Shown piece after piece: positions 8,916 through 18,486 of a DNA stretch of 57,296 nt. The notes under the pieces were generated by a model. It searched no databases and was not told the DNA's origin. It saw only the letters and a program-made list of their open reading frames with translations. The stretch is from Thraustochytrium sp. TN22. Lineage: Eukaryota > Sar > Bigyra > Thraustochytrida > Thraustochytriidae. The translations under genes and the position numbers were made by a program. Numbering within the stretch: the stretch's first letter is position 1; the number at the start of each line of letters is the position of its first letter. Location of the stretch: contig JABLUY010000235.1 of NCBI GenBank assembly GCA_013306675.1, forward strand, positions 1-57,296. Direction: 5' to 3'.

Positions 8916-9860
8916 ATGGAGCAGAACGGGGCGCAGGACGAGCAGCAGGCGGAGGAGCCGACGGAGCTGGAGCGGCTGGCCGCGCTGACGCTGCGCGTGG
9001 CCGCCGAGCGCGACGGCGACAAGCGCGGCGGCAGCGATGAAGCTGGGGACGAGGACGAGGACGAGGACGAGGACCTGCAGCAGGACGAGGAGCTGGTGAC
9101 GTCGCTGGCCATGTACGTGGCGGCGAGCCTGGAGGAGGCGGTGGAGGCGCTGCGCGAAAGCGAGCAAGGACTGCCGCAAGACTTGGAGACGTGGACGGCC
9201 AAGGCGCAGGAGTGGCTGCAGGAGAGCGACCCAGACGCGGCGGAGAGGGTGATGGAGAGCGAGGAGGCGCTGCGCACGCTGGCGGAAGGGCTGTTCTCGC
9301 AGTTCGTGCTGGGCGCCGGCGCTGCGACGGTCAAGTCCAAGTTCGGCGTGGGCGACCACGTGCTGGCGATCCTGGAGCAGGACGAGGAGTGGCACCCGGC
9401 CAAGGTGGAGAGTGTGCAGACGGTGGAAGGGCTGTCGCGCGCGCAGTACGTGGTACGGTTCAAGGAGTACGGAAACGTTCAGACGGCGACAGAGGCGCGC
9501 GTGGCGCTAGACAAGGCGTGCTACGCGTCGGAGATCCCACAAGGCCACTGCTGCCTGTGCACGCGGCCGTTGAAGCTGACCTTCCACCACTTGGTACCGC
9601 GCGAGACGCACAGCGCGCTGCTGCGCAAGGCAAAGTTCCCGGACGCGCTAGAGGCGGTATATCAGGCGCAGCGCGGCGGGCAGGGCCGCAAGATGTGGCT
9701 GAAGACGCACGGTGTGGACATTTGTAGGCAGTGCCACGCCCAGGTGCACCGCCTGGAGACAAATAGCAGCTTGGCGCTGGAGTATCACACGCAAGAGAAA
9801 CTCTTCGCACATCCCGGTATGCGACGATGGCGCGTGTGGGCAACCAAGCAAAAGGCCTGA
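8916..9860 (+). CDS. Tudor-like plus HNH (YisB-like) domain protein
   Basis: A 314-residue product starting MEQNGAQDEQ. Residues 1-60 are acidic, with an Asp/Glu run. Around 138-190 there is a Tudor/chromo-like barrel (FGVGDHVLAILEQDEEWHPA ... YVVRFKEYGNVQTA). A C-terminal HNH-type zinc module follows: CCLC at about 211, HHLVPRETH, CRQCHAQVH at about 269, and then NSSLALEYHTQEKLF...HP. This order of Cys and His motifs matches the YisB-like HNH family of bacteria and eukaryotes. HNH modules cut or nick DNA, and Tudor folds commonly bind methylated Lys or Arg, so a chromatin-directed nuclease or a structural derivative is a reasonable inference. It converges on the next gene, with 74 bp between the stops. 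Confidence 0.7.
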   Translation: MEQNGAQDEQQAEEPTELERLAALTLRVAAERDGDKRGGSDEAGDEDEDEDEDLQQDEELVTSLAMYVAASLEEAVEALRESEQGLPQDLETWTAKAQEWLQESDPDAAERVMESEEALRTLAEGLFSQFVLGAGAATVKSKFGVGDHVLAILEQDEEWHPAKVESVQTVEGLSRAQYVVRFKEYGNVQTATEARVALDKACYASEIPQGHCCLCTRPLKLTFHHLVPRETHSALLRKAKFPDALEAVYQAQRGGQGRKMWLKTHGVDICRQCHAQVHRLETNSSLALEYHTQEKLFAHPGMRRWRVWATKQKA

Positions 9861-9934
9861 GAGTCAGGAACAGAAGAAAAGTACAAATTCCATGTGTCGT
9901 GTGTGAGCGTGATATGTCATCTGGGTTCATTCAG

Positions 9935-10913
9935 TCATGGGTCCTGGGACGAAGACGTGCCGGCGGTAGAGTGTGTGGAGGAAAAGAAAGCCGACGCCGA
10001 GGTGAGCGACTCGCGCGGCAGCGGGGTGGCTTGTTTGATGGCGGCGAGGTAGGCCCTGTGCGCCTTGGCGAGGAGATCGAATTGCTCGGCGCTGGAGGGG
10101 GCACGCGGTGCCGTCGTAGAGGGCAAGTCTGCGACGACCTGCTCGCTGGGGGAGCTTTCTGGCCATCCTGGGTGGGAGTCACAGAGGCTAAAAGCGGCGA
10201 GGCGCTCCGCGATGGCCGGGTGACCGTGCTGTTTCGCGATAGTGATGGCAGCAGCAAGGTCGGGGTCCACGTGCGAGGAAGAGGAGGAGGAGGAGGAGGC
10301 GGATGGCAGCGGCGGCGAGGTCTCTGCGAGAATGGCGTCGACGGCGGCGAGCTGATTATTGACAATGGCCCATGTGAGTGTGCTGAGGCCGTGCTCATTG
10401 CAGGTGACGATGGCCCACTTGTCCTGCGGCGAGCAGGGGATGGACTGGAGCGCAGCACTGAGAATGGCGGCGCGGCCGAAGCGTGCGGCGAGGCGCAGGG
10501 CCCACCAGTTGTTGGTGCTGAGATCGACGCGCGGGTCGCGCAAGAGCACACGCACGACGTCGAGGTCGACAAGGTCGGCGCGCCAACTCATGACGGTCTC
10601 GAGCACATGAAGCACGACGTCGTGTTGTACCTGGAGGTCCCATGCAAGCGCCTGGCGCAGCTCGCAGGATCCTCTTCTGCACGCGTCGAGGAGACGGCGC
10701 GTCTGTGGGTGGGTCTCGAGCACCTCCGCGAAGTCCTCCTCGGGCGACTGCGCCGTGCCGCTGCTACTGTTGTCACTGCAGTCGTCAAGCTGCGCCTGGC
10801 CTAGGTCTGGCTGCCGTGACTGCTGCTGTTCTTCTTGGTTCTGGTGCTGGTGTTGTTGTTGCTGCTCGTGCTGTACCAGCGGGTACTGCTGCTGCTGCTG
10901 CAGGTACTGCAGG

Positions 10914-10956
<43 letters not shown>

Positions 10957-11056
10957 GCTTCATGACGGGCCCGTCGCCGTCGCCGGCAGCGCCCTTGACG
11001 TCAGCGCAGGCGGTGCGGGCGCGTGAGGGCGGCGAGGCCGAGGGCGGCGAGCTCAT
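9935..11056 (-). CDS. PolyQ protein with ankyrin-like repeats
   Basis: A 373-residue product from the ATG at 11056 (MSSPPSASPP). The N-terminus has a pure 12-Gln run and several broken Gln-rich runs (about residues 35-85, the CAG/CTG tract near 10855-10960). The centre carries ankyrin-like units such as VVRVLLRDPRVDLSTNNWWA, LRLAARFGRAAILSAAL and GLSTLTWAIVNNQLAAVDAI. A Ser-rich stretch and a helical C-terminus follow. The RVDLS..NWWALRLAA style is common in protist ankyrin families. Function unknown. The frame remains open upstream to 11821 through a GGC-rich, Arg/Pro-coding region that I take as leader. Confidence 0.6.
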
Positions 11057-11193
11057 GCACCTGCTGAGCAGCAGTAGCTCGGGCTGCTGCTGCTGGGAGC
11101 TCGCACGCTCGTAGCTGAGGCGGAGCTCGGCGATGCGGCGGCAGGCCGCTGGCGCGGGCCGACCGCCGTCCACCACCACCCCTCGCGCAGCGC

Positions 11194-11227
<34 letters not shown>

Positions 11228-12444
11228 GGGCACGCGAGCGAGCCGAGCGGCGCCGCGCGCGGTCGCGCGGGCGTCGAGCGAGCGATCGATCGTCGATCGG
11301 AGTCTGCAGGTCCACTGTGTAGCGTGCTGTGTGCCGTCACTGTGGCCGTGCCGCGCAACTTCCGCGTCGCAGTAGCGGGCGCAAGAGGGCGCAGGGCAGC
11401 GGCGGCGTTGAGAGAGGTCCCGCAGCGGCCGGAGCTGCGACCAGCTGTGTAGAGGGGGCGCTCCCCCCACTGCGGGTGTCTGAGGGCCTGGCGCGGGGCG
11501 GGCGAGGTGGGTGGAGGGCGGTGGAGGTAGCGAGTGCAAGGTGGAGGGGCCCTCAAAGCGCCGGGCAGCGCCGAGCGACGGGGGAGGGGGAGGGCGGCGG
11601 GCGGAAGCGCAGCGAAGCGAGACCCTCGGCACGCCACCGCGCAGCCCAGACTCGAGGCCGTCTGGCCGCGGGCGGGCGCGCGGCCAGGCGCGCGCCGGCC
11701 CTGGCAGGCTGGTAGAGGCGGACTTGGCGGATCGGGGGCAGGGCCTCCTCGGCTGGTTTTCGGCTGCGGGGAACGCTGTGGCGGTTGTGGTAGGTTGGGT
11801 TGGGGCAGGAAAGATTGCCAACTAGCAATTGGTGTTGCGCAGCTGTTGCGCGATGTCCGAGCGAAGTCGCGAGGCTCTGGCGCGCGCGGGGGAGGAAGTC
11901 CAAAGAGCGTCCACGAGCAGCGGTGAGCGGCGCGTCCCCCGACCGGGCCACTGCATCATGAATGGTGAAGGTATATTCGCAGCCAGTGCAGTGGCGGTAA
12001 CCAACCCAGAGTCGGGAGGGCTTGGCGTGTCACATACGGTGCCTCACGCTGGCTGCCAGGTCGTTCGGAGGCTCTGAACTGAAGCTCGGCGAACACCTCC
12101 AGCACCGGCCTGGGGGGGATAGGAGCGCTACGAGGAGCCAGGACTCCGAAGCGCCAAAAGGGCTGTAGCTTGTACTTTGCCACGCCCTGGTGGTGGCTTG
12201 CAGTGCTTAGCGACGGCTGAGCTGAAGCAGCAACGTGGCCAGCTAGCCAGACATAGCAGTGTCGGCAGCCATGGCCACAGAAAAGCCAGCCAGCTAGCCA
12301 GCTATCAGCGGCACTCGAAATGCTTCAGCACAGCAAGGAGAGCAGCCTGAGCCTGGCCATGAAAAACACGCAACGCCAAGCACACAAGCACACGCAGAAA
12401 CTCTCAAGAGTTTCTCAGGCTAGCCACGAACGGTCGTCCAGAAC
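11057..12444. other. Gene-free spacer between two minus-strand genes
   Basis: No convincing gene. A GGC tract at about 11195-11226 lies upstream of the polyQ/ankyrin start. Near 12240-12310 there are AGCCAGCTAGCC repeats. The 3' part is probably downstream sequence of the ABC transporter. Confidence 0.45.
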
Positions 12445-14541
12445 TTAGGTTTGCTTCTGCTTTTGCACGCGGTAGAGGCGCGCGTAGGCGCCGTTCTTGG
12501 CGAGGAGGTCGTCGTGCGTGCCCATCTCGACGATACGGCCCTTGTCGAGCACGACAATGACGTCAGCGTTCCGAATGGTGGTGAGACGGTGAGCGATGAC
12601 AATAGTGGTGCGCTTCTTCTCCTGGAGCAGGCGGTCGAGGGCCGCCTGGACGACGCGCTCAGACTCTGAGTCGAGCGCGGAGGTGGCCTCGTCGAGGATG
12701 AGCGTGGCAGGGTCCTGGATGATGGCGCGCGCGATGGCGATGCGCTGTTTCTGGCCGCCGGAGAGCAGGGCACCGCGCTCGCCGAGCTCGGTGTCGTAGC
12801 CGTCGGGGAAGGCTTGAATGAAGTCGTGCGCATTGGCAGCCTTGGCGGCGCGCTGGACGTCCTCCATGGTGGCGTCGGGGCGACCATACATGATGTTCTC
12901 CTTGATGGTGGTGCTAAAGAGCGTGGGCTCCTGCGAGACGACGCCGACGATGCGGTGGAGCGCCTCCGGGTGGAGGTCGCGCACGTCAACGCCGTCGATG
13001 GTGACCTGACCGCCGGCGACATCGTAAAAGCGCTTGAGCAGCGCGCCGATGGTGCTTTTGCCGGAGCCGCTGGCGCCGACGAGCGCGACAACCTGGCCGG
13101 TGTGCACGTCGAGGCTGAAGTGGTCGAGCACGGTGACAGACGGGCGCGACGGGTAGGCAAAGGAGACGTCGCGGAAGGCGACATTGCCATGGACCGAGGC
13201 CGGGTCCGGGAAGAGGCCCTTGCCACCAGCGGCGGTGTTGACAAGCGGGACGTCCTGGATGGCGTCGAAGATGTGCTGCGAGGAGCGAAAGGCCTTGACG
13301 AGCTGCGCCGACACGATGGAGAGGCGCGACATGGAGCGCTCGAGAATCTGCACCTGCGTGACGATGGCCGCAATGCCGCCGCGCGTGAGGTCGCCGTTGG
13401 CGACGAGCTGGCCGCCGTAGCCACAAATGAGCAGCGTGATGAGGTTGATGCCGAGGTGCAACATGGAGTAGAAAGAGCCGGCGGTCAGCGCCATGGTGCG
13501 CTTGAGGTCGGAAACGCGTGTGAGCTCCTCGCTGTAGCGCTGCAGCTCGCGGTCCTCGGCGCCAAAGGCGCGCACCGTGTGAATGGCGCTGAGCGCCTCG
13601 TTGGCGATGCCCGTGGCGCGGTTGCTGGCCCTGCGCAGGCGGTCCGACAGGCCGCGCAGCATGACGCCCAGCACGTGCGCGGCCGCAGAGACGACGGGCA
13701 AAATGGAGAACATGGCGACGGCCAGCTGCGGCGACGCCATGTACAGGTACACGCTGCCGGAGATGATGGAGGTGACGCCCTCGACGCCGCGCGAGAAGGC
13801 CGTGCGCACCGAGGTCTGCAGCGCGCCCACGTCCTGCGTAAGCTGATGCGTGATCTCGCCCGAGCGCGACTCGTCGAACTTCTCGATGTCTTTGCGCAGC
13901 GTCGCGGCATAGAACTCTACGCGCAGCCGCCGGCCCAGCTCGGTCGTTGCCACGGCCAGCGCGAAGGATGACACGAATGAGAGTGCCGCCTGCGAGAGGA
14001 AGAGGCCCAGCAGCTGCTTGAGCGGCTCCACGAGCGTGTTGAAGTCCTTGGACCCCATCGCGTCAAAGAGCTGGCCCACCACGCGGCTTTGCGCGCTCGC
14101 GGCCAGTGAGCTCAGCACCGACGCCATGGCCGCCAGCATGTAGTACCACTTGTCCTTGGCCATGAGGCCCAGGAGCAATGCCCAGCGGTCGCGGTCGGAA
14201 GACTTCGAAGACGGAGAGGAGGAAGCGGAGGACGACGACGACGTCGCGGAGGATTCCTCCGCGCGCTTGGCTACGCGCACGCGGGGCGTGTCGAGACGCT
14301 GGAGCTGCTTGGCCGGCGGCGCTTCGCAGTGCGCCACGGCTGCGCCGCCCGTCGCCGCGAGCGCCAGCAGGCCGCCAGCCCGCGCCCAGACGGCAGGCGA
14401 AGCCCATGGCGCGGGCGCCGTCGCCGCCTTGGTCGCCACGGTCGACGCGCGGCACGAGGTCGACGAGAGCCGCGGCAGCAGTCGCAGTCGCGGCTGCAGC
14501 AGCGCCGCGCGCGCCGCGCGCGCCTGAGCCGCGCTCAGCAT
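12445..14541 (-). CDS. Mitochondrial ABCB-type half-transporter
   Basis: A 698-residue product starting MLSAAQARAARAALLQPRLR, an Arg/Ala-rich, acid-free N-terminus typical of a mitochondrial presequence. One ABC transmembrane domain (about residues 130-440, with EFYAATLRKDIEKFDESRSG) is followed by one nucleotide-binding domain: Walker A GASGSGKST near 488, signature LLSGGQKQR near 591, Walker B TLILDEATSALD near 610 and the switch His in IAHRL near 648. This is the ABCB8/ABCB10/Mdl1 half-transporter layout, which acts as a dimer in the mitochondrial inner membrane. The exact subfamily and substrate (peptide, haem precursor or other) cannot be decided by eye. A GCAA tract in sense orientation lies 37 nt upstream of the ATG. 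Confidence 0.85.
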   Translation of the reverse strand: MLSAAQARAARAALLQPRLRLLPRLSSTSCRASTVATKAATAPAPWASPAVWARAGGLLALAATGGAAVAHCEAPPAKQLQRLDTPRVRVAKRAEESSATSSSSSASSSPSSKSSDRDRWALLLGLMAKDKWYYMLAAMASVLSSLAASAQSRVVGQLFDAMGSKDFNTLVEPLKQLLGLFLSQAALSFVSSFALAVATTELGRRLRVEFYAATLRKDIEKFDESRSGEITHQLTQDVGALQTSVRTAFSRGVEGVTSIISGSVYLYMASPQLAVAMFSILPVVSAAAHVLGVMLRGLSDRLRRASNRATGIANEALSAIHTVRAFGAEDRELQRYSEELTRVSDLKRTMALTAGSFYSMLHLGINLITLLICGYGGQLVANGDLTRGGIAAIVTQVQILERSMSRLSIVSAQLVKAFRSSQHIFDAIQDVPLVNTAAGGKGLFPDPASVHGNVAFRDVSFAYPSRPSVTVLDHFSLDVHTGQVVALVGASGSGKSTIGALLKRFYDVAGGQVTIDGVDVRDLHPEALHRIVGVVSQEPTLFSTTIKENIMYGRPDATMEDVQRAAKAANAHDFIQAFPDGYDTELGERGALLSGGQKQRIAIARAIIQDPATLILDEATSALDSESERVVQAALDRLLQEKKRTTIVIAHRLTTIRNADVIVVLDKGRIVEMGTHDDLLAKNGAYARLYRVQKQKQT

Positions 14542-14954
14542 GCCGCCGCCGGGGTCGGAGCACGAGTGAAAAGGTCTGCTGCTTGCTTGCTTGCTTGCTT
14601 GCTTGCGTGCGAGCAGCGCGCACGTCGCGCTTGCGCTGCGCTGTGCTTGCGATCCGGTCACGGGCGTAATGCGCAACATCAGCCCCGGCAACAGCGCGCA
14701 ATAACGTTACCCTCCGAGTCTTCTTTCGTTTTGGCAGCCATGGTAGCATCCCCAGACTTCCAACCTTGAAATAGTTACGGTGTTGGAGAAAATCATCGAC
14801 TGTGAACGTCTTGGTGGCATTTTACTAACTATCGCGCGCCGTACAGGATGTGGAACTTCCAGTGCAGCATTGACAGCAACAACAACAACAACAAATACTA
14901 CTTCGTTTTTCTTCTCTCATGGTCCGTCTTTTCTCTCTTGGCTGTCATTTTGTA
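14542..14954. other. Spacer upstream of the ABC transporter
   Basis: Holds the sense-strand (GCAA)n tract at 14579-14610 and, towards the kinase stop, an (AAC)n run at about 14877-14895. No gene seen. Confidence 0.6.
14579..14610 (-). repeat. (GCAA)n tract 37 nt upstream of the ABC transporter ATG
   Basis: About seven units, reading GCAA on the transcribed minus strand. It matches the tracts upstream of the SMR and gamma-glutamyl phosphate reductase genes. Confidence 0.9.
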
Positions 14955-16880
14955 CTACACGCCCTTGTTACGGTAATGGGCGATCTCCGCGAAGAGCTTA
15001 TCCTTGAGATCTTGGCGAGAAAGCTCATCAAAACTCTTCAAGACGAGACCTGCAGGTGCAACCTCCTCGAGGGTGCGGTCACGAACAGGACGCAGGAACG
15101 GATGGTCCAGTGCTGCATCGACAGCAATGCGCTCCCTCGGATTGAAGACGAGCATGCGCGCGAGCAGGTCGAGCGCCTCCGGCGTGGCGGCCTTGAATTT
15201 TTGCCCAAAGTCGACCGGGTTCTTTGGTGGGAGGCGGCCGAGATAATGCTTGACCTCGCCAAGGTGCTCGATCTCGTGGGCTGCCGGCGTGCCGATGGTG
15301 CGGAAGATGACGTTGAGCTGGTCGAGGCGGTCTTTGTAGGTTTTGTCATGCTCTGCGGAGAGCGGAAAGCACGACTTACCGGGGAAGAGCGGCGTGCGAT
15401 CCTTGAAGGAAGCGACGCTCTCCTTCTCCATGCCGAGCAGCTCGGCAAAGATGCAGCCGACCGACCACATGTCGACCGCGTTGGTGTACTCCTGCAGCAA
15501 GATGAGTTCCGGAGGTCGATACCAGCGCGTGACAACGTGCTTGGTGAGCTGGCGGCGCAAACGACGCGGCTCCTCAACGTCATCCTCGGCGCCACCAGCA
15601 GCGGAAGCATCAGCATCGGCGTCGGCGTCGGCGTCGGCGTCGGCATCAGCATGGGCGTCAGCGTCAGCATCGGGGTCGCCAACAGGCGCGTCCGCCGCGT
15701 CGGCAGCGGCATCCGTGGAGGAGGTCGCAGAGGCGTTAAGGTCCTGATCGTCGCCGCGGCGCGATGCCTTCTTGTGCGGCGTGGACGCTGCGTCGGAGAG
15801 ACCGGAGGTGGAGCCAAGACTGCCAGAGCGGGGGCGCTTGCGACGGGCACGCGCCGTCGCCTCGGCGTGCTTGGCCATGGCCGTGGCGCCGCCCACGAAG
15901 CGATCCGAGCTGACGACGCGAGCCAAGCCAAAGTCGCAGACCTTGAGCATGCAGTCCTCGGAAATGAGAATGTTGGCTGGCTTGATGTCGCGGTGGATGA
16001 CGAGCGACGAGTGGATGTACTTGAGCGCGCAGAGCATCTGGTACAGAAAGGTGCGCACGTGGTCCACCGTCAGGTACTGCGGGCTGTTGATGAGCTTGTG
16101 TAGGTCGGTGTCGACAAAGTCAAAGACCAGGTAGACCTCGTTAAAGTCATCGCCGCAGCCGGCCGGCGTCACGATGTTGAGCAGCTTGATGACGTTGCGG
16201 TGGTTGAGGTGGCGCAAGATGTACGCCTCGCGCAGGATGCGCTTGGTGTCGATCTCCTGGTCGAAGACGTTGTGGATGCACTTGATCGCCACGCGCGTGT
16301 TGGTCTCGCTGTCGACCGCCTCCGCCACCTGCCCGTAGCTCCCATGGCCCAGGATCTTGACGACGCGGTACCGCTTGCCTACTTTCCAGTTCTCGAAGGA
16401 GTCCTCCATGAACGAGGCCACGTGCATGCCAAAGGCGGACGGCGCAGGCGTCGCCACTGCAGACTCGCTGCGGGACGAGCTCGATGCAGGCGTGACCGGA
16501 GCGCCCGACCCATCTCCAGCGCCTACGCCCGCGCTTGCGGCCGCCACGGCCACGCGCGGCGTCGGGGCCGCGCGGGGCGTCTCCATGTCCTCCTCCTCCT
16601 CCTCCTCCTCCTCCTCCGCGTCGTCCAGCACCTGCGTGCTCCCCACGGCCGCAGGCGCGGCGCGCTTCTTCTTGGCGCCGCTCTCGTCCGTCAGGCACTC
16701 CGTCACGCACGAGTCCTCCCGCGCGCGTTGCTGTTGTTGTTGTTGCTGCTGCTGTTCTTGTTGCTGCTGCTGCTGCTGCTCCTGTTGCTGCTGCTGGTTA
16801 TCCTGGTCCTGCTGCACCTGCTGCGCCGCGGTCGAGGCAGCCGCTGGCACCGGCGGCGTCTCCGCGTCCGGCGACGCCAT
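14955..16880 (-). CDS. Atypical MAP kinase with TKH motif and activation-loop insert
   Basis: A 641-residue product from the ATG at 16880. Residues 1-165 are low complexity: a Gln-rich tract (about 21-51), an acidic run (about 88-99), then Ala/Ser/Pro. The kinase domain has the Gly loop GHGSYGQV (178-185), VAIK (Lys200), HRDIKPAN (296-303) and DFGLARV (316-322). About 120 residues then interrupt the activation loop, including a DADADA run near 403-425. The domain resumes at LTKHVVTRWYRPPELILLQ and continues with PLFPGKSCFPLS and IGTPA. A canonical TEY/TxY is absent; Thr-Lys-His stands at 446-448. TxH plus the LFPGxSCFPLS insert resembles the apicomplexan MAP2 class. Catalytic residues are intact, so it is probably an active CMGC Ser/Thr kinase. 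Confidence 0.85.
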   Translation of the reverse strand: MASPDAETPPVPAAASTAAQQVQQDQDNQQQQQEQQQQQQQEQQQQQQQQQRAREDSCVTECLTDESGAKKKRAAPAAVGSTQVLDDAEEEEEEEEEDMETPRAAPTPRVAVAAASAGVGAGDGSGAPVTPASSSSRSESAVATPAPSAFGMHVASFMEDSFENWKVGKRYRVVKILGHGSYGQVAEAVDSETNTRVAIKCIHNVFDQEIDTKRILREAYILRHLNHRNVIKLLNIVTPAGCGDDFNEVYLVFDFVDTDLHKLINSPQYLTVDHVRTFLYQMLCALKYIHSSLVIHRDIKPANILISEDCMLKVCDFGLARVVSSDRFVGGATAMAKHAEATARARRKRPRSGSLGSTSGLSDAASTPHKKASRRGDDQDLNASATSSTDAAADAADAPVGDPDADADAHADADADADADADADASAAGGAEDDVEEPRRLRRQLTKHVVTRWYRPPELILLQEYTNAVDMWSVGCIFAELLGMEKESVASFKDRTPLFPGKSCFPLSAEHDKTYKDRLDQLNVIFRTIGTPAAHEIEHLGEVKHYLGRLPPKNPVDFGQKFKAATPEALDLLARMLVFNPRERIAVDAALDHPFLRPVRDRTLEEVAPAGLVLKSFDELSRQDLKDKLFAEIAHYRNKGV

Positions 16881-17594
16881 GCTGCGCTCGCGACGCGCGC
16901 GGCCTGCCAGCCCGCGGGGCGCAGCCCGCGCGTCGCGTCGCGCTGCGCCGCCTCCGCCGCCTCGCGCCCGCCCGGCCGTCCGCACGCACCCCGCGCGCGC
17001 CGCGAGGCCAAAGATAGATTTTTGGCCGCGAGCGCGCCGCGGCTTGGAGCCGAGAGAGCGCGGCCAGACCAGAGAAGCAAGCTTAGCGAAGCAACCAACT
17101 GCGCCTTGGAGCCTCTAGAACTTGACGCAGACAGACTCCGAGCTGCCGCTGGCCGACAGCCTGCCTTCCTGCAGTGCCTGCCTGGGCGAGCGCGCAGACG
17201 CGGGGCGGAGAATCGGGCTGTACTTTACTCCTCGTTGGCTTGGCTTGGCTTGGCTTGGCCGGACCAACAGCCTTCTGTGGCTTGTGCGGGTTCGCTGCGA
17301 CACGATTCTCAACCACCGCAAGGGAGCGCGCCGCGCAAGCGCAAGCGCAAGCGCACCGCGCCGCGCGCCGTGATCTGTCCGAGGCTGGTCAACCTGCTCC
17401 ACCATGGCCTCAGCAACTTGAAGCCAGCCTGGTGGGCGCCTGAGCGGGGTACTGGGAGTTGGATTCGTTCTCTTTGCAGAAGTATCCATCGAGAATCATT
17501 CACTCACAGTCAGTTCATCGAGATCTCGCGGGGAGGCCCGCGCTGCGATCACGAGCGGCCGCCAAAAAGCAATCTCGGCGCGAGCCTGCGCTCG

Positions 17595-17648
17595 GAGCAT
17601 GCGCTCGGGCGCGAGCATGTGCTCGGGCGCGAGCATGCGCTCGAGCGC
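17595..17648. repeat. 18-bp tandem repeat, 3 copies
   Basis: GAGCATGCGCTCGGGCGC occurs at 17595, 17613 and 17631 with one substitution in each of the later copies. Each unit has GAGC and GCTC arms around a 4-base centre, so each could form a small hairpin. Confidence 0.9.
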
Positions 17649-18443
17649 TCGTCACCACTTGCGCGCAAACTTCGCCCTGCAATCAGGACGGTCGGCGACG
17701 GTCGGTCTCCCGTCCCAAAGCAAAAAGAAACGTTGGTCGGAGACCGAGACATGCGGACGTGATTCCGAATCGGATACCTAGTGGGCGTTATGGACGAGCT
17801 GACGGCGTTGACATGCTTCCGCTGCTCTATTGCTAGCCTGACGGGTTCCGCCGTTCTTTAACTACCGTTCCTCCCCTGTTGCCAGAAGAGGGACTGCAGG
17901 ACGTCGTCTCTGCATCCGCACCCTCATCGATGGCACTTCATCGGTATCCGCATTCCCCCGGAGCCCTCCCGTTGACAACCAGCCGAAGCTTTACAGGCCA
18001 CAGGGCCCGGCAGTCGAGTTTCTCCTAGCCGGAGCTAAAGTTCGTCATTACCGCCGCACCGCCGCGCCTGGCTTATATGCCCCCGCGGGGGGATGCAATC
18101 GCCGCGGCCGGCGCTTTTTTTTTTCTTCGCCGACGCCGAGCGCGACGGCGCGAAGCGGGCGCGCGGCTGCGCTGCGCTCGCGACGCGACGCGAGGCGAGG
18201 CGAGGCGCGCGGAGCGAGGCGGCAAGGAGCGCCCCTCCCCGCCGCTCGAGCCGGGCTGCACCCCCGCGGCCGGCAGCGCGGACGAAGCCTGGAGGCAACG
18301 CTGCGGTCAAAGGGGCGCGGCGGCAGCGGCACGACCGCAGACGCAGCGCCGCTCAGCTCCCAGCCAGGCGGAGGCGCGCGCGACAGGCAGACCGCGATCG
18401 GCGCGGAGAAGCGCACGGCGCGGCGAGGCAGCGCGGAGCGGCG

Positions 18444-18444
18444 G

Positions 18445-18479
<35 letters not shown>
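18444..18479 (+). repeat. (GCAG)n tract 7 nt upstream of the glutaredoxin ATG
   Basis: About nine GCAG/GGCA units in sense orientation, followed by CAGGAGG and the ATG at 18487. Confidence 0.95.
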
Positions 18480-18486
18480 CAGGAGG

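Larger units (their letters stand above)
16881..18486. other. Divergent spacer between the kinase and glutaredoxin genes
   Basis: No gene found; overlapping ORFs here read as low-complexity noise. It holds a TTGGC pentamer run at about 17235-17262, an 18-bp triplicate at 17595-17648, a possible TATA-like TTATAT at about 18070, a poly-T run near 18115-18124 and a GCAG tract at 18444-18479. It must contain the promoters of both flanking genes. Confidence 0.5.

Noticed and set aside
12814-13971. 385-codon plus-strand ORF opposite the ABC transporter
   Set aside because: Antisense shadow; the minus strand carries all ABC motifs.
16200-17762. 520-codon plus-strand ORF across the kinase 5' end
   Set aside because: Leucine and arginine runs are antisense of the Gln and acidic runs of the kinase; no motif.
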